Shown one piece after another: positions 1 to 15,459 of a stretch of DNA of 64,000 nt. A program made the position numbers and the translations under genes. A model generated the notes under the pieces. It saw only the letters and a list, made by a program, of their open reading frames with translations, ran no database searches and was not told where the DNA came from. The first letter of the stretch is position 1; each line of letters opens with the position of its first letter. The stretch covers positions 186,001-250,000 of the forward strand of contig CP074390.1 of the NCBI GenBank assembly GCA_022041995.1, written 5' to 3'. This DNA is from Cupriavidus necator (GTDB lineage Bacteria; Pseudomonadota; Gammaproteobacteria; Burkholderiales; Burkholderiaceae).

Positions 1-1
1 G

Positions 2-51
2 AGCGGCCTGGCGCGCCTGCTGCGCAAGCTGGTACCGCCGGGAGACCAGCT

Positions 52-55
<4 letters not shown>
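2..55 (+). CDS. C-terminal end of an upstream gene (partial)
   Basis: An open frame enters from the left edge and ends SGLARLLRKLVPPGDQL followed by TGA at 53-55. Its stop overlaps the glgB start (ATGA), so it is translationally coupled to glgB. In Burkholderiales the gene directly before glgB in this kind of cluster is commonly a trehalose synthase/maltokinase; 17 residues are too few to confirm that, so the identity is inference from context only. Confidence 0.5.
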
Positions 56-4576
<4,521 letters not shown>

Positions 4577-4580
<4 letters not shown>

Positions 4581-6837
4581 GCCGGCGCGCCACCCGCCAC
4601 GACGCGCCCACGCCGCTGCATGCGCTGGCGCTGCGCGCGGGCCTGCTGCCTCAGTGGACGGATGCCTGGAACCAGCCCCAGACGGTCTCCGACGCCGCGC
4701 TGCGGCGCGTGCTGGACGGCCTGGGACTGCCTGGCGCCACCAATGGCCAGTGCGAAGCGTCGCGCGCGTGGCTTGCCTCCGATGACGCCGCGCATGCACT
4801 GCCGCCCCTGGTCACCGCCGAACGCGGCAAGCCGGTGTCGGTGCCGTGGCCGCGTGCGCTGCCGCAGCGGTCCTACCGGCTGACGCTGGAAGACGGCGCC
4901 ATCGTCACCGGCACCGCGGTGCGTGGCAACGGTGACAGCGCGCGCGACAGCGGCGGCACCATGCTGCTGCCCGCCATTGACGTATGCGGCTACCACCGCC
5001 TCGAACTGGGCGATGCGCACACCGTGCTGGCGATCGCGCCGCCGCGCTGCTACGGCGTCGCCGATGCGCTGCGGCACGCCGGCCGCGCGGGCGAACTGAC
5101 CCGGCCCTGGGCCTGGCAGTGCAGCTCTACGGCCTGCGCCGCGGCGCGCCCTGCGGCATGGGCGACCTGAGCGCGCTGGCCCAGTGCTGCATCAGCGCGG
5201 CCGGCGCCAGCGCCGACGCCGTGGCCATCAACCCGCTGCACGCCGGCTTTGCCGCCCTGCCCGAGCGCTACAGCCCGTATGCGCCGTCCAGCCGCCTGTT
5301 CCTGAATCCGCTCTATGCCGACCCCGCCGTGCAATTCGGGCAGGCCGCGGTAGACTGGGCCGTCGCCGCGCTCGGCGCGGGCGAGTCGCTGCAAGCGCTG
5401 GAAGCCCGCAGCGAGATCGACTGGATCACGCTGACGCCGCTGCGCTACGCCATCCTGCGGTGGCTATGGGAGCGCAGCGAAGCGCTGCTGCCGCGCGCGG
5501 CGCTCGATGACTGCGCCGCCTTTCGCGCGCGCGGCGGCACTGCGTTGCACGCGCACGCCTGCTATGAGGCCATCCAGGCCCAGCGGCTGGCCGACAGCGC
5601 CAACGGCATGAACCACAACCCCGCGCCTGACTGGCACTGCTGGCCGGTCACGCTGCGCTCGCCCGGCGATGCCGCCGTGGCGGCTTTTGCACAGGCGCAT
5701 GCCGATGAGGTCGCCTACCACGCTTTCCTGCAATGGATCGCCGCCGACGGCATGGCACGCGCGCAGCGCGCGGCGCGCGCCGCGGGCATGGCGGTCGGTA
5801 TCGTCTCCGACCTGGCGGTGGGCGCCGACCCTGGCGGCAGCCAGGCCTGGACGCGGCAACAGGAAATCCTGGCGGGCTTCCATGCCGGCGCGCCGCCGGA
5901 CCTGTACAACCCGCTCGGGCAGGACTGGGGCGTGGCGGTATTCTCGCCGCGCGGGCTGCGCCGCCGCGGCTATGCCGCCTTCCTGGAGATGCTGCGCGCC
6001 AACCTGGCCCATGCCGGCGGCCTGCGCATCGACCATGTGCTTGGCCTGGCACGCATGTGGCTGGTGCCGGCCGGTGCCCCGGCCAGCGAGGGCGCCTATC
6101 TGCGCTATCCGCTGCAGGACATGTTGCGGCTGGTGGCGCTGGAATCATGGCGGCACCGCGCGATCATCATCGGCGAGAACCTGGGCACGGTGCCGCCGGA
6201 GCTGAATGCGGTGCTGTCGGCCCGTGGCGTGCTGGGCATCGATGTGCTGTGGTTCCAGCGCGAAGAGTGCGCGCCAGCCGAGGCGGCGCAGGCAGATCGC
6301 CGGGTGCCCGCCCCCGTGCCAGACACCGTGCCCGACACCGTGCCGGCCTTCCTGCCTCCCGCAGCCTGGCCGCCCGATGCCGTCGCCACCACCTCGACGC
6401 ATGACCTCCCCACAGTCACTGGCTGGTGGGCCGGCCGTGACCTTGCGTGGCGCGACCGGCTGCACCTGCTGGCGCCTGGCGAAACCCTCGAAGCGTTGCA
6501 AGCCGGCCGTGCGCGCGAGCGCGGCGCGCTATGGCAGGCGCTGTGCGAAGCGGGGCTGTGCAGCGGCGCCGTGCCGGGCCCCGCCCATACCCCGCTCGAT
6601 GCCGTGCTGGCATGGCTGGGCACGGCGCGCACCGCCATGCGCCTGGTGCCGCTGGAAGACCTGCTGGGCGAAGCCGAGCAGCCCAACCTGCCCGGCACCA
6701 CCAGCGTCCATCCCAACTGGCAGCGCCGGCTCGATGCCGACGTACGTGCGCTGTTCGATACCCCGGCGGTGCGGGCGCGGGCTGACGCCCTGCGCGGCGG
6801 CCGGCACGGCGCACGCCATCCGCCGCCACGCGCGTAG
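4577..6837 (+). CDS. malQ: 4-alpha-glucanotransferase MalQ (interrupted by one-base frameshift)
   Basis: Disproportionates maltodextrins by transferring glucan chains between acceptors. It starts with a GTG at 4577 overlapping the glgX stop (MSRRATRHDAP) and has GH77 features: VQLYGLRRG with GMGDLSAL, the SPYAPSSRLFLNPLY segment, LRIDHVLGL (nucleophile region) and IIGENLGTVP (acid/base region). As given, the first frame runs to 5170 and the rest is read in another frame. The switch is at the GGG of 5109-5111: one more G turns RPWAWQCSS into RPWGLAVQLYGLRRG and yields one 753-aa protein. All catalytic motifs are present, so a sequencing or assembly error is more likely than decay. Confidence 0.9.
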
Positions 6838-6943
6838 CCACGGGCCCGCAAAAGTGCCGCTTGCAAGACCAGCGCCGCGATCTCCCTGCAGGGATTGCTC
6901 CATCCACTAAGCTTGACCCACGCACATGCGCAGGAGCCTCGCC

Positions 6944-9520
6944 ATGAAGGAATCTGTCCGGCCCGAGCATGCCGATGACATCCATACCGTCCGGCCCGAG
7001 CATGCCGATGACACCCGTACCGCCCTGTCCGGCGCCAGCCTGCGCCGGGCCTTCCTCGACCACGTCTTCCATACCCAGGGCAAGCTGCCCGGCCACGCCA
7101 GCCAGAACGACCTCTACCAGGCGGCGGCGCATACCGTGCGCGACCGCCTGGTGCAGCGCTGGATCAGCACCGCCGAAGCCTATCTGGGCCAGCCCTCGCG
7201 CACCGTCGCCTACCTGTCGGCCGAATTCCTGATGGGTCCGCACCTGGGCAACAACCTGATCAACCTGGGCATCTTCGACGAGGTGCGCGAGGCCATGGCC
7301 GCTGCCGGGCTGGATCTCGACCGCATCCTGGAGCAAGAGGTCGAGCCGGGGCTGGGAAATGGCGGCCTGGGCCGGCTGGCGGCCTGCTTCATGGATTCGC
7401 TGGCGACGCTGGAAATCCCCGCGCTCGGCTATGGCATCCGCTATGAATACGGCATCTTCCAGCAGACCATCATCGACGGCATGCAGGTGGAATCCACCGA
7501 CACCTGGCTGCGCAACGGCAACCCCTGGGAGATCCAGCGCTCAGAGTGGGCCGTGCAGGTGCGCCTGGGCGGCCACACCGAGCACTACACCGACGACCGT
7601 GGCCACTACCGCGTACGCTGGGTGCCGGCCAAGACCGTGGTGGGTGTGCCATTCGACTCGCCGATCCTGGGCTACCGCGTCAATACCGTGAACACCCTGC
7701 GCCTGTGGCGCGCAGACGCCACCGAGGCGTTCGACTTCCATACCTTCAACCGCGGCGACTACCTTGGCGCGGTCAGCAAGAAGGTCACCTCCGAGAACCT
7801 GACCAAGGTCCTCTACCCCAACGACGAGACCAGCCAGGGCAAGGAGCTGCGGCTGGAGCAACAGTACTTTTTCGTCGCCTGTTCGCTGCAAGACATGCTG
7901 CGGCTGCTCGCCGTCGACGGCATCCCCGTGACGCGCTTCCACGAGAAGTTCGCGGTGCAACTGAACGACACCCACCCGGCCGTCGGCATTGCCGAGTTGA
8001 TGCGGCTGCTGGTTGACGACCATGACCTGCCCTGGAACGAGGCCTGGCACATCACCCAGAATGCCTTTGCCTACACCAACCACACGCTGCTGCCCGAGGC
8101 GCTGGAGCAATGGCCGCTGCCGCTGTTTGCCCGTGTGCTGCCGCGCCATCTTGAGATCATCCTGGAGATCAACGCGCGCTTGCTGGACGAGGTGCGGATC
8201 CGCTTCTACGGCGACGAATCGCGCCTGGCGCGGCTGTCGCTGATCAATGAGCACGGCGAACGGCATGTGCGCATGGCCAACCTGGCGTGCGTGGGCAGCC
8301 ACGCCATCAACGGCGTAGCCGAGCTGCACTCACGGCTGATGCGCGAGGACGTGCTCAAGGATTTCCACGAGATGTGGCCGGAGAAATTCACCAGCATCAC
8401 CAACGGCGTGACACCGCGGCGCTGGCTGGCGCTGTCCAATCCGCGCCTGACGCGGCTGGTGTCGGAGGCGATCGGCGACGGCTGGATCTCCGACCTGGCG
8501 CAGATCCGCGCGCTCGAGCCGTATGCCGAGGACGCGGGCTTTCGCGAACAATGGCACGCCGCGCGGCACCAGAACAAGGTGGCGCTGGCCGAGCTGGTCC
8601 GCGACACCACCGGCGTGGTGGTGGACCCTTCCTCCATGTTCGACGTGATGGTCAAGCGCATCCACGAATACAAGCGCCAGCACCTTGCGGTCCTGCATGT
8701 GATCGCGCTGTATCACCGCATCAAGTCCGATCCCGGCGCCGAGATCCAGCCGCGCACCTTCCTGTTCGGCGGCAAGGCGGCACCGGGCTATGCCTATGCC
8801 AAGCTGATGATCCGCTTCATCACTTCGGTGGCCGACGTGGTCAACCGCGACCCGCAGGTGCGCGAGCGCCTAAAGGTAGTGTTCCTGCCCAACTTCAACG
8901 TCACCTACGGGCAGCGCATCTACCCGGCGGCCGACCTGGCCGAGCAGATCTCGCTGGCGGGCAAGGAAGCGTCCGGCACCGGCAACATGAAATTCGCAAT
9001 GAATGGCGCGCTCAATATCGGCACCATGGACGGCGCCAATATCGAGCTGCGCGAAGCCGTGGGCAACGACAACTTCTTCCCGTTCGGCCTGACCGCGCCA
9101 GAGGTCTATGCGCTGCGTGCAAGCGGCTACGATCCTGCCGCCTACTACCACAGCAACCCGCAGCTGCGCGCGGTGATCGACCTGGTCCAGCAAGGCTTTT
9201 TCTCGCGCGGCGACCCGGCGCTGTTCCGTCCGCTGTTCGACCCTCAGCAGAGGCACGACCCCTACCTGCTGATGGCCGACTTCGCCTCATACATCGAGTG
9301 CCAGGAGAAAGTCTCGCAGGCCTTTGCCGAGCCGGCGCGCTGGCAACGCATGTCGGTGCTGTCTTGCGCGCGCTCCGGGCGCTTTTCCTCGGACCGGGCG
9401 ATCCGCGAGTATTGCGAGCGCATCTGGCGCATCGAGCCGGTGCCGGTGCGGCTGCTGCACCGCGCCAGCGGCGCGCCCTGGCAGGGTGAATCTCCGGCAC
9501 ACGCCCCGCGTGCCGCCTGA
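6944..9520 (+). CDS. glgP: Glycogen/maltodextrin phosphorylase
   Basis: Releases glucose-1-phosphate from the non-reducing ends of glycogen using a pyridoxal-phosphate cofactor. The 858-aa protein has the family block ASGTGNMKFAMNG with the PLP lysine at about K683, plus EPGLGNGGLGRLAACFMDSL in the N-terminal lobe and GVTPRRW further on. The ATG at 6944 is preferred over an upstream ATG at 6926 because AGGAG lies 8 nt before it. A gap of about 100 bases after malQ suggests either its own promoter or looser coupling. The first 30 residues contain a duplicated 11-residue segment starting VRPEHADD that precedes the conserved domain. Confidence 0.96.
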   Translation: MKESVRPEHADDIHTVRPEHADDTRTALSGASLRRAFLDHVFHTQGKLPGHASQNDLYQAAAHTVRDRLVQRWISTAEAYLGQPSRTVAYLSAEFLMGPHLGNNLINLGIFDEVREAMAAAGLDLDRILEQEVEPGLGNGGLGRLAACFMDSLATLEIPALGYGIRYEYGIFQQTIIDGMQVESTDTWLRNGNPWEIQRSEWAVQVRLGGHTEHYTDDRGHYRVRWVPAKTVVGVPFDSPILGYRVNTVNTLRLWRADATEAFDFHTFNRGDYLGAVSKKVTSENLTKVLYPNDETSQGKELRLEQQYFFVACSLQDMLRLLAVDGIPVTRFHEKFAVQLNDTHPAVGIAELMRLLVDDHDLPWNEAWHITQNAFAYTNHTLLPEALEQWPLPLFARVLPRHLEIILEINARLLDEVRIRFYGDESRLARLSLINEHGERHVRMANLACVGSHAINGVAELHSRLMREDVLKDFHEMWPEKFTSITNGVTPRRWLALSNPRLTRLVSEAIGDGWISDLAQIRALEPYAEDAGFREQWHAARHQNKVALAELVRDTTGVVVDPSSMFDVMVKRIHEYKRQHLAVLHVIALYHRIKSDPGAEIQPRTFLFGGKAAPGYAYAKLMIRFITSVADVVNRDPQVRERLKVVFLPNFNVTYGQRIYPAADLAEQISLAGKEASGTGNMKFAMNGALNIGTMDGANIELREAVGNDNFFPFGLTAPEVYALRASGYDPAAYYHSNPQLRAVIDLVQQGFFSRGDPALFRPLFDPQQRHDPYLLMADFASYIECQEKVSQAFAEPARWQRMSVLSCARSGRFSSDRAIREYCERIWRIEPVPVRLLHRASGAPWQGESPAHAPRAA
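6956..7013 (+). repeat. 33-bp-period direct duplication at the 5' end of glgP
   Basis: A 25-bp identical segment (6956-6980 and 6989-7013) repeated with a 33-nt period, so the frame is kept. It duplicates VRPEHADD in the unconserved N-terminal extension of the phosphorylase. Confidence 0.85.
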
Positions 9521-9737
9521 AGCAGCGCTGCGGGCGTGGGCTAACGCACGTCCGCACCACCCGGTAGTTTCTACAATGGCCCATGTAACAAAGCCCGCGC
9601 CGGCAGTTGCCCCCGCCAGCATGCGGCCTCGCAAAGCGTTGTCCCACGGGCATGGAGTTCGCATTGTGCCAAGACCGGCCATCCGGCCGGCTCTCCCTTC
9701 GCACGTCCCACAGCTGTCCCGAAGCCAGGAGCCGAAT

Positions 9738-11743
9738 TTGCACGCCAACCCGTTTCTTCTTGCCCCCGGCGCCCGCTCCGCCATGCCCAGCCTGGCCCCG
9801 CACGACTGCTTTGCAGCGCCCGCTGCCGTCGGACAGCCGGGCCTGCCCGGCAACGGCGAACCTGCGCACGACTACCTGTTCGGGCCGGCCTGGCTGCCAG
9901 ACGGCGCGTGCGGTTCCGGCTGTGGGCTCCGGACGCAGCCGAGCAGGGCCAGGCGGTACGGCTGGAGATCGCCGGGCTCGGTCCGGTGCACATGGCGGCC
10001 GGCGCCAACGGCTGGTTCGAGGCCATTGTTCCGTGCAGCAAAGGGGCACGCTACTGGTTCCGGCTTGACGACGGCACCACCGTGCCTGACCCGGCCTCAC
10101 GCTGGCAGGCTGACGATGTGCACGGGCCCAGCATCGTGCCCGCCCCCGACGCCGCGGGCGCCTTTGCGTGGGCGTGTCCGGACTGGCGCGGGCGCCCCTG
10201 GCATGAAGCCATCGTCTATGAAATGCACGTGGGCCTGTGCGGCGGCTTTGCCGGCGTGGCCCGGCAGCTGCCGCGGCTGGCGGCGCTGGGCTTCACCGCG
10301 GTCGAGCTGATGCCGCTGGCTGAGTTCCCCGGCACGCGCAACTGGGGCTATGACGGCGTGCTGCCATTCGCGCCGGAGTCCGCCTACGGCACGCCGGACG
10401 AACTGCGCGCGCTGGTGGACCGCGCCCATCAGCTCGGCATGATGGTGCTGCTGGACGTGGTCTACAACCACTTCGGACCGGAAGGCAACTACCTGCACCG
10501 CTACGCCAGCGCGTTCTTCCGCGCGGACCGGCAGACCCCATGGGGGCCGGCCATCGATTTCCGCCGGCCGCAGGTACGGCGCTTCTTCACCGAGAACGCG
10601 CGCTACTGGCTGGAGCAGTTCCGCTTCGACGGCCTGCGCCTGGACGCCGTGCACGCGATCGAGGACGAAGGCTGGCTGGCGGCGCTGCCCGGCGAGCTGC
10701 GCACCATGCTGGCCGAAGGCGACGGCGCCAGCCGCCATCTCCACCTGGTGCTGGAGAACGACAACAACGATGCCGCACTGCTGGCCACGGGCTACGACGC
10801 ACAGTGGAACGATGACGCCCACCATGCCCTGCACGTGCTGCTGACCGGCGAGGGCGACGGCTACTATTCCGACTACACCTGCCGTGCCGATGAGGGCGAC
10901 GATGCGGCTGCGGGGCGCGGCGAGCCCGCGCTGCGCCACCTTGCGCGCGTGCTGGGCGAAGGCTTTGCCTACCAGGGCGAACTGTCGGCACACCGCTCTG
11001 CCGCCGCGCCTGGCGTGTCGTCAACCGCGGAGGGCGTGCGCCGCGGCCAGCCCAGCGCGCACCTGCCGCCCACGGCCTTCGTCTGCTTCCTGCAGAACCA
11101 CGACCAGACTGGCAACCGCGCACTGGGCGACCGGCTGGCCGGCCTGGCGGACCGCGATGCGCTGCGCGCAGCGGTGGCGCTGCAGCTGCTGTGCCCGCAG
11201 GTGCCGCTGGTGTTCATGGGCGAGGAAACCGGCACGCAGCGGCCCTTCCTCTACTTCACCAGCCACCCGCCCGAACTGGCGCAGGCCGTGCGCGACGGGC
11301 GGCGCCGCGAGTTTGCGGCAAGCGCGGCATTCCGCGACGATGCGCGCGCCGCGGCCATCCCCGATCCCAACGACCCGGCCACCTTCGAGGCGTCGCGCCC
11401 CGAGCTGGAGGACGACGGCGACTGGACACCGTACTACCACGAACTGCTCTCAGTACGGCGCCGTGAACTGCTGGACCGGCTGGCCGGCTGCCAGTCGGCC
11501 GGCGTCGATATCCTGGGGCCGGCCGCGCTGTGCGCACGCTGGCGGCTGATGGACGGCATGGAGCTGAGCCTGTGGCTGAACCTGGGCAGCGAAGCCGTGC
11601 CATGCACGCGCCCGTGCCACGACATGAGCGCGGCGCTGCATGAAAGCCTGCCCGGCGCCGCAGCCGAGCTGTCCGCCGGCATGCTGCCGCCGCTGGCCTG
11701 CGTCGCCACCATGTGCGAGCCCGCCGCGGCGCGCGCCAGATAA
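9738..11743 (+). CDS. treZ: Malto-oligosyltrehalose trehalohydrolase TreZ (interrupted by one-base frameshift)
   Basis: Cleaves trehalose off the maltooligosyl-trehalose made by TreY. After an N-terminal E-set/CBM48 module (VRFRLWAPDAAEQ) comes a GH13 barrel with the blocks MHVGLCGGFAGVARQLP, LLDVVYNHFGPEGNYL, FRFDGLRLDAVHAI and FLQNHDQTGNRALGDRL. As read, the N-terminal frame passes through HDYLFGPAWLPDGA and then goes out of frame; one extra G at about 9906-9908 joins it to VRFRLWAPD. Two starts fit: TTG at 9738 with AGGAG 7 nt upstream (668 aa) or ATG at 9783 without a visible ribosome site (653 aa); I prefer the TTG. The stop overlaps the treY start (TAATG). Confidence 0.88.
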
Positions 11744-14430
11744 TGCCCGCCGGCTTGCCGGAATCCCTGCCAGGCAGCCATGGCGATGGCGGCGATCATG
11801 ACCTCCCCCGCGCCACCGCCCGGCTGCAGCTGCATCCGGGCTTCACCTTTGCCGATGCCGCCGCCGTGGTCGACTACTACGCCGCGCTCGGCGTCAGCCA
11901 CCTGTACCTGTCGCCAGTGTGCAGCGCGCGCCCGGGCTCCAGCCATGGCTACGACGTCACCGACTTCACCCGCGTGCGCGACGAGCTGGGCGGCGAGCCC
12001 GGCCTGAAAGCGCTGGCCGGGCGCGCCCGCGCCGCCGGCCTCGGCCTGGTGCTGGACATTGTGCCCAACCACATGGCAGCCGACGCCACCCACAACCGCT
12101 GGTGGCGCGACGTACTGACCCACGGACGCGCCAGCCGCTGCGCCGGCAGCTTCGACATCGACTGGACCCCGCGCGACCCCGCCCTGCATGGCAAGGTGCT
12201 GCTGCCGATGCTGGGTCAGTCCTACTGGGACACGCTGGTGGCGGGCGAGCTGCAATGGGTGCCTGCAAGCGCAGGGGATGCCGCCCACCTGCGCTATTTC
12301 GAGCACTCGCTGCCGCTGGCGCCGGGCAGCGAGGATGCCGCCGCCGCAACACAGCCCGGCTGGTACGACCCCAAGCAGGCCGAAGGCCGCACCCGCCTGC
12401 ACGCACTGCTGGAGCGCCAGCACTACCGGCTGGCCTGGTGGCGCACCGCCGCCGCGGCACTGAACTGGCGGCGCTTCTTCGAGATCAGCGATCTTGTCGG
12501 CGTGCGCGAGGAAGACCCGCAGGTATTCGACGCCGTCCACGAACTGGTCTTCCGCCTGCTGCGCGAAGGCTGGATCGACGGCGTGCGTGTCGATCATGTC
12601 GACGGCCTGGCCGATCCTGCTGGCTACTGCCGCCGGCTGCGCGCCGAGCTGGACCGGCACGCCGCCGCGCGCCCGCCGTTGCTGCGCCTGGCGCACCCAT
12701 GGCTGGTGGTCGAAAAGATCCTGGGCCCGCGCGAACGCCTGGCGCCGGACTGGCAGGTCGATGGCACCACGGGCTACGACTTCATGGACGATGTGGCCGC
12801 CGTGCTGCATGACGGCAACGGCGAGGCGCCGCTGGGCGCGCTGTGGGTATCGGCCAGCGGCGATGCGCGCCCGTATGCCGCCCATGTCGCGGCGGCGCGG
12901 CGCCAGGTGCTGGAACGGCACCTGGTGACCGAGTACGAAGGCGCGGCCGCCTGCCTGCACGACTGCGCGAAGCAGGAGCCCGGCACGCGCGACCTGACAC
13001 GCGCGGCGCTGCGGCGCGCGCTGGCCGCGCTGATGGCGGCGGTGCCCGTCTACCGCAGCTACTTTGACGCGCAACCCGGCAAGCGCGACGCCTCGGCCGC
13101 ACAGGCCGACGATGCCATGCTGGACGAAGCCATGCAGGCGGCGCGCGCCGGCCTGGCCCCGGACGAGGCCGTGGCACTAGCCTTTATCGGCGGCTGCCTG
13201 CGCACGCCAGCCCCGCCCGACAGCGAAACCGGCGTGCTGCGGCGCCGCCTGCAGCAACTGATGCCCGCGCTGGCAGCCAAGGCCGGCGAAGACACGGCGT
13301 TCTACCGCTACGGGCGGCTGCTGTCGCGCAACGAAGTGGGCAGCGACCCCGGCACGCTGGCGCTGCCGCCGGCGCAGTTCCACGCGCGCATGGCGGCGCG
13401 GCGCCTGGCCAGTCCTCATGCCATGCTGGCCACCGCGACCCACGACCACAAGCGCGGCGAGGACACACGCATGCGCCTGGCCGTGCTGAGCGAGATGCCC
13501 GACGCCTGGGCCGATGCCGTGGCGGCATGGGAACGCGCATGCGCACCGCTGCTGTCGACCCTGCCGCAGGCCCCGGACCCCGGCGACCGCCTGACGCTGT
13601 ACCAGACCCTGGTCGGCGCGTGGCCGATGGAGGACATCGGCAAGCCTGCAGGCAGCAACACCGTCGACGCGCTCCTGGAGCGCGTGTCGGCGTGGCAGCT
13701 CAAGGCCATCCGCGAAGCCAAGCGCCACGGCAACTGGACCTGCCCCGATGCAGGGTATGAAACTGCGTGCGAAGCCTTCCTGCGCGCCATCGCAGCGGGC
13801 TGGCCCTTGGGTGTGCTGGCGCATATCGGCCAGTTTGCGCAGCACATCGCCGTGGCCGGCGCAGTCAACAGCCTGGCACAGGTGCTGGTGCAGCTGACCG
13901 CACCAGGCATCCCCGACCGCTACCAGGGGTGCGAAGGCTGGGACCTGAGCCTGGTGGACCCGGACAACCGGCGCCCGCCCGATTTTGCGCAACTGCGCGC
14001 GCGCCTGGGCTGCAGCGCTGGCTGGGCCCACTGGCTGGCGCACTGGCGCGACGGGCGCATCAAGCAGCAGCTGATACGCCAGGTGCTGGCAGTACGCCGC
14101 ACCTATCCCCGGCTCTTTGCCGACGGGCAATACAGCATGCTGGCGGCGCAGGGCGCGCTGGTGCCGCAGGTGCTGGCCTTTGCCCGCACCACGGATGCGC
14201 ACCAGGCCATCTCGGTGGTGACGCGGCTGGCGGCCACGCGGGTCGACCCGACCATGCCGCGCATCCCGCCGGCGAGCTGGGGCGACACCATCCTGGACGT
14301 GGGCGCGCAGCAGCCCAGCCGCTGGACCGATGCGCTGACCGGCCACGTGCTGGACGCACCCATGGGCCGGCTGCGCCTGCGCGAGGTGCTGGGCGGCTTG
14401 CCGGTGGCGCTGCTGCTGCGCCAGCCGTAA
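11743..14430 (+). CDS. treY: Malto-oligosyltrehalose synthase TreY
   Basis: Rearranges the reducing-end alpha-1,4 bond of maltodextrin into an alpha-1,1 bond, giving maltooligosyl-trehalose for TreZ. The 895-aa protein shows the GH13 TreY signatures: ALGVSHLYLSPVCSARPGS, LVLDIVPNHMAAD, WIDGVRVDHVDGLADP and, near the C-terminus, LTAPGIPDRYQGCE and DPDNRRPPDF. The ATG at 11743 shares its A with the treZ stop, so the two enzymes are translationally coupled. It is the last gene of the alpha-glucan cluster and ends opposite a minus-strand gene. Confidence 0.95.
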   Translation: MPAGLPESLPGSHGDGGDHDLPRATARLQLHPGFTFADAAAVVDYYAALGVSHLYLSPVCSARPGSSHGYDVTDFTRVRDELGGEPGLKALAGRARAAGLGLVLDIVPNHMAADATHNRWWRDVLTHGRASRCAGSFDIDWTPRDPALHGKVLLPMLGQSYWDTLVAGELQWVPASAGDAAHLRYFEHSLPLAPGSEDAAAATQPGWYDPKQAEGRTRLHALLERQHYRLAWWRTAAAALNWRRFFEISDLVGVREEDPQVFDAVHELVFRLLREGWIDGVRVDHVDGLADPAGYCRRLRAELDRHAAARPPLLRLAHPWLVVEKILGPRERLAPDWQVDGTTGYDFMDDVAAVLHDGNGEAPLGALWVSASGDARPYAAHVAAARRQVLERHLVTEYEGAAACLHDCAKQEPGTRDLTRAALRRALAALMAAVPVYRSYFDAQPGKRDASAAQADDAMLDEAMQAARAGLAPDEAVALAFIGGCLRTPAPPDSETGVLRRRLQQLMPALAAKAGEDTAFYRYGRLLSRNEVGSDPGTLALPPAQFHARMAARRLASPHAMLATATHDHKRGEDTRMRLAVLSEMPDAWADAVAAWERACAPLLSTLPQAPDPGDRLTLYQTLVGAWPMEDIGKPAGSNTVDALLERVSAWQLKAIREAKRHGNWTCPDAGYETACEAFLRAIAAGWPLGVLAHIGQFAQHIAVAGAVNSLAQVLVQLTAPGIPDRYQGCEGWDLSLVDPDNRRPPDFAQLRARLGCSAGWAHWLAHWRDGRIKQQLIRQVLAVRRTYPRLFADGQYSMLAAQGALVPQVLAFARTTDAHQAISVVTRLAATRVDPTMPRIPPASWGDTILDVGAQQPSRWTDALTGHVLDAPMGRLRLREVLGGLPVALLLRQP

Positions 14431-14461
14431 GCGGCCCCGGGCAACGCGAACGGTGCCGGTC

Positions 14462-15037
14462 TCAGGACTTCTGCGCCGCCGTATGCAATACGATCGGCGT
14501 CAGCGGGCCGTGCTGCGGCTCGCGCCTTGCCTGGCTGGGCGAAGCGCCGCGTTCCTGCGGCAGGTAGGGCCGGATCACGACGGCCACGTAGTCGTCCGCC
14601 TTGGGCGTGACAACGATATATGCCAGGCCCGACATCACCAGGCCCACCTCACCCAGCTCGGTCGCGATGCGCGCCACGATAAAGCGCTGCAGCAGCAGCG
14701 GGTTGACGCTGTCGTCAATCGCAAGCGCGGCCGTGCAGATCGTCAGGAAGCAGCGCTCGACCTCGCGGCACACCACCACCACCTCATCGATGGCGTAGCC
14801 CGAGCGGCTGGCGCGCACCAGCACCGATACGCCCGAACTGGGCGCGGCACGGTGCCAGCCCGGCTTGACCTTGAAACTGGGCAAGGCCAGGCCGGAGCCA
14901 GTGTCCTGAGCCACGGTGTTGAAGCGCTGGGCGAAGTCCGTGGGCGTCATCGCAAGCAGCTGGCGCTCCATCGGTGCAGAAGACACCGAGACGGACGAGG
15001 CCAGGACGACAGTGGACAGGATGCTGGCTAGGTTCAT
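14462..15037 (-). CDS. Exported protein of unknown function
   Basis: A 191-aa protein beginning MNLASILSTVVLASSVSVSS, a likely cleavable signal peptide, followed by a soluble alternation of hydrophobic strands (VVVVCREVERCFL, LVMSGLAYIVV) and a polar proline-rich tail. Three cysteines occur in the middle. I recognise no family motif. It converges with treY and is divergent from the BON-domain gene across about 420 bases. Location in the periplasm is inferred from the signal peptide alone. Confidence 0.6.
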   Translation of the reverse strand: MNLASILSTVVLASSVSVSSAPMERQLLAMTPTDFAQRFNTVAQDTGSGLALPSFKVKPGWHRAAPSSGVSVLVRASRSGYAIDEVVVVCREVERCFLTICTAALAIDDSVNPLLLQRFIVARIATELGEVGLVMSGLAYIVVTPKADDYVAVVIRPYLPQERGASPSQARREPQHGPLTPIVLHTAAQKS

Positions 15038-15459
15038 GACTACCTCGCAACGGATGAGCCGCTTCCCCCCGGCTGCGCTGTCGGGCCCGGCGACACGCGG
15101 CGCACAGGGTGCCGCCGCGGCATGGGGCCGGCGTTGCGGGCTGTGCTCGCCGGCACTTGCCGCTCGCCAGTTTTTGCCAGCATTTCATTCACTATAGACA
15201 CGACGGCACGCAATCACACGACAGCGCGCAAGCATCGCGCCGGTCATGCCGCGGCGGCCTGCCGGCACGCGCACGGGGCGCCATGCGGCGGTGCATGCAG
15301 TTTCTGCGGCGGCGGTAAAAACTACGCCGTGTACGCCGCGCCTGCGCCGCAAGCCGCACAGGATCGAGCCAGGCACCGGCGCGGGAACGGAGCTTGCAGG
15401 TCAAAGGCAGATGCGGAGCAGGAATCGCCCTGCCCGCCGCCAAGTACAGGAGGATCGTC
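15038..15459. other. Divergent intergenic region, no gene seen
   Basis: About 420 bases between two divergent genes. It must hold both promoters, but no pair of good -35/-10 boxes stands out; a TATAG-containing AT-rich spot lies near 15190-15205. Codon-like stretches here have no ribosome site or recognisable product. Confidence 0.5.
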
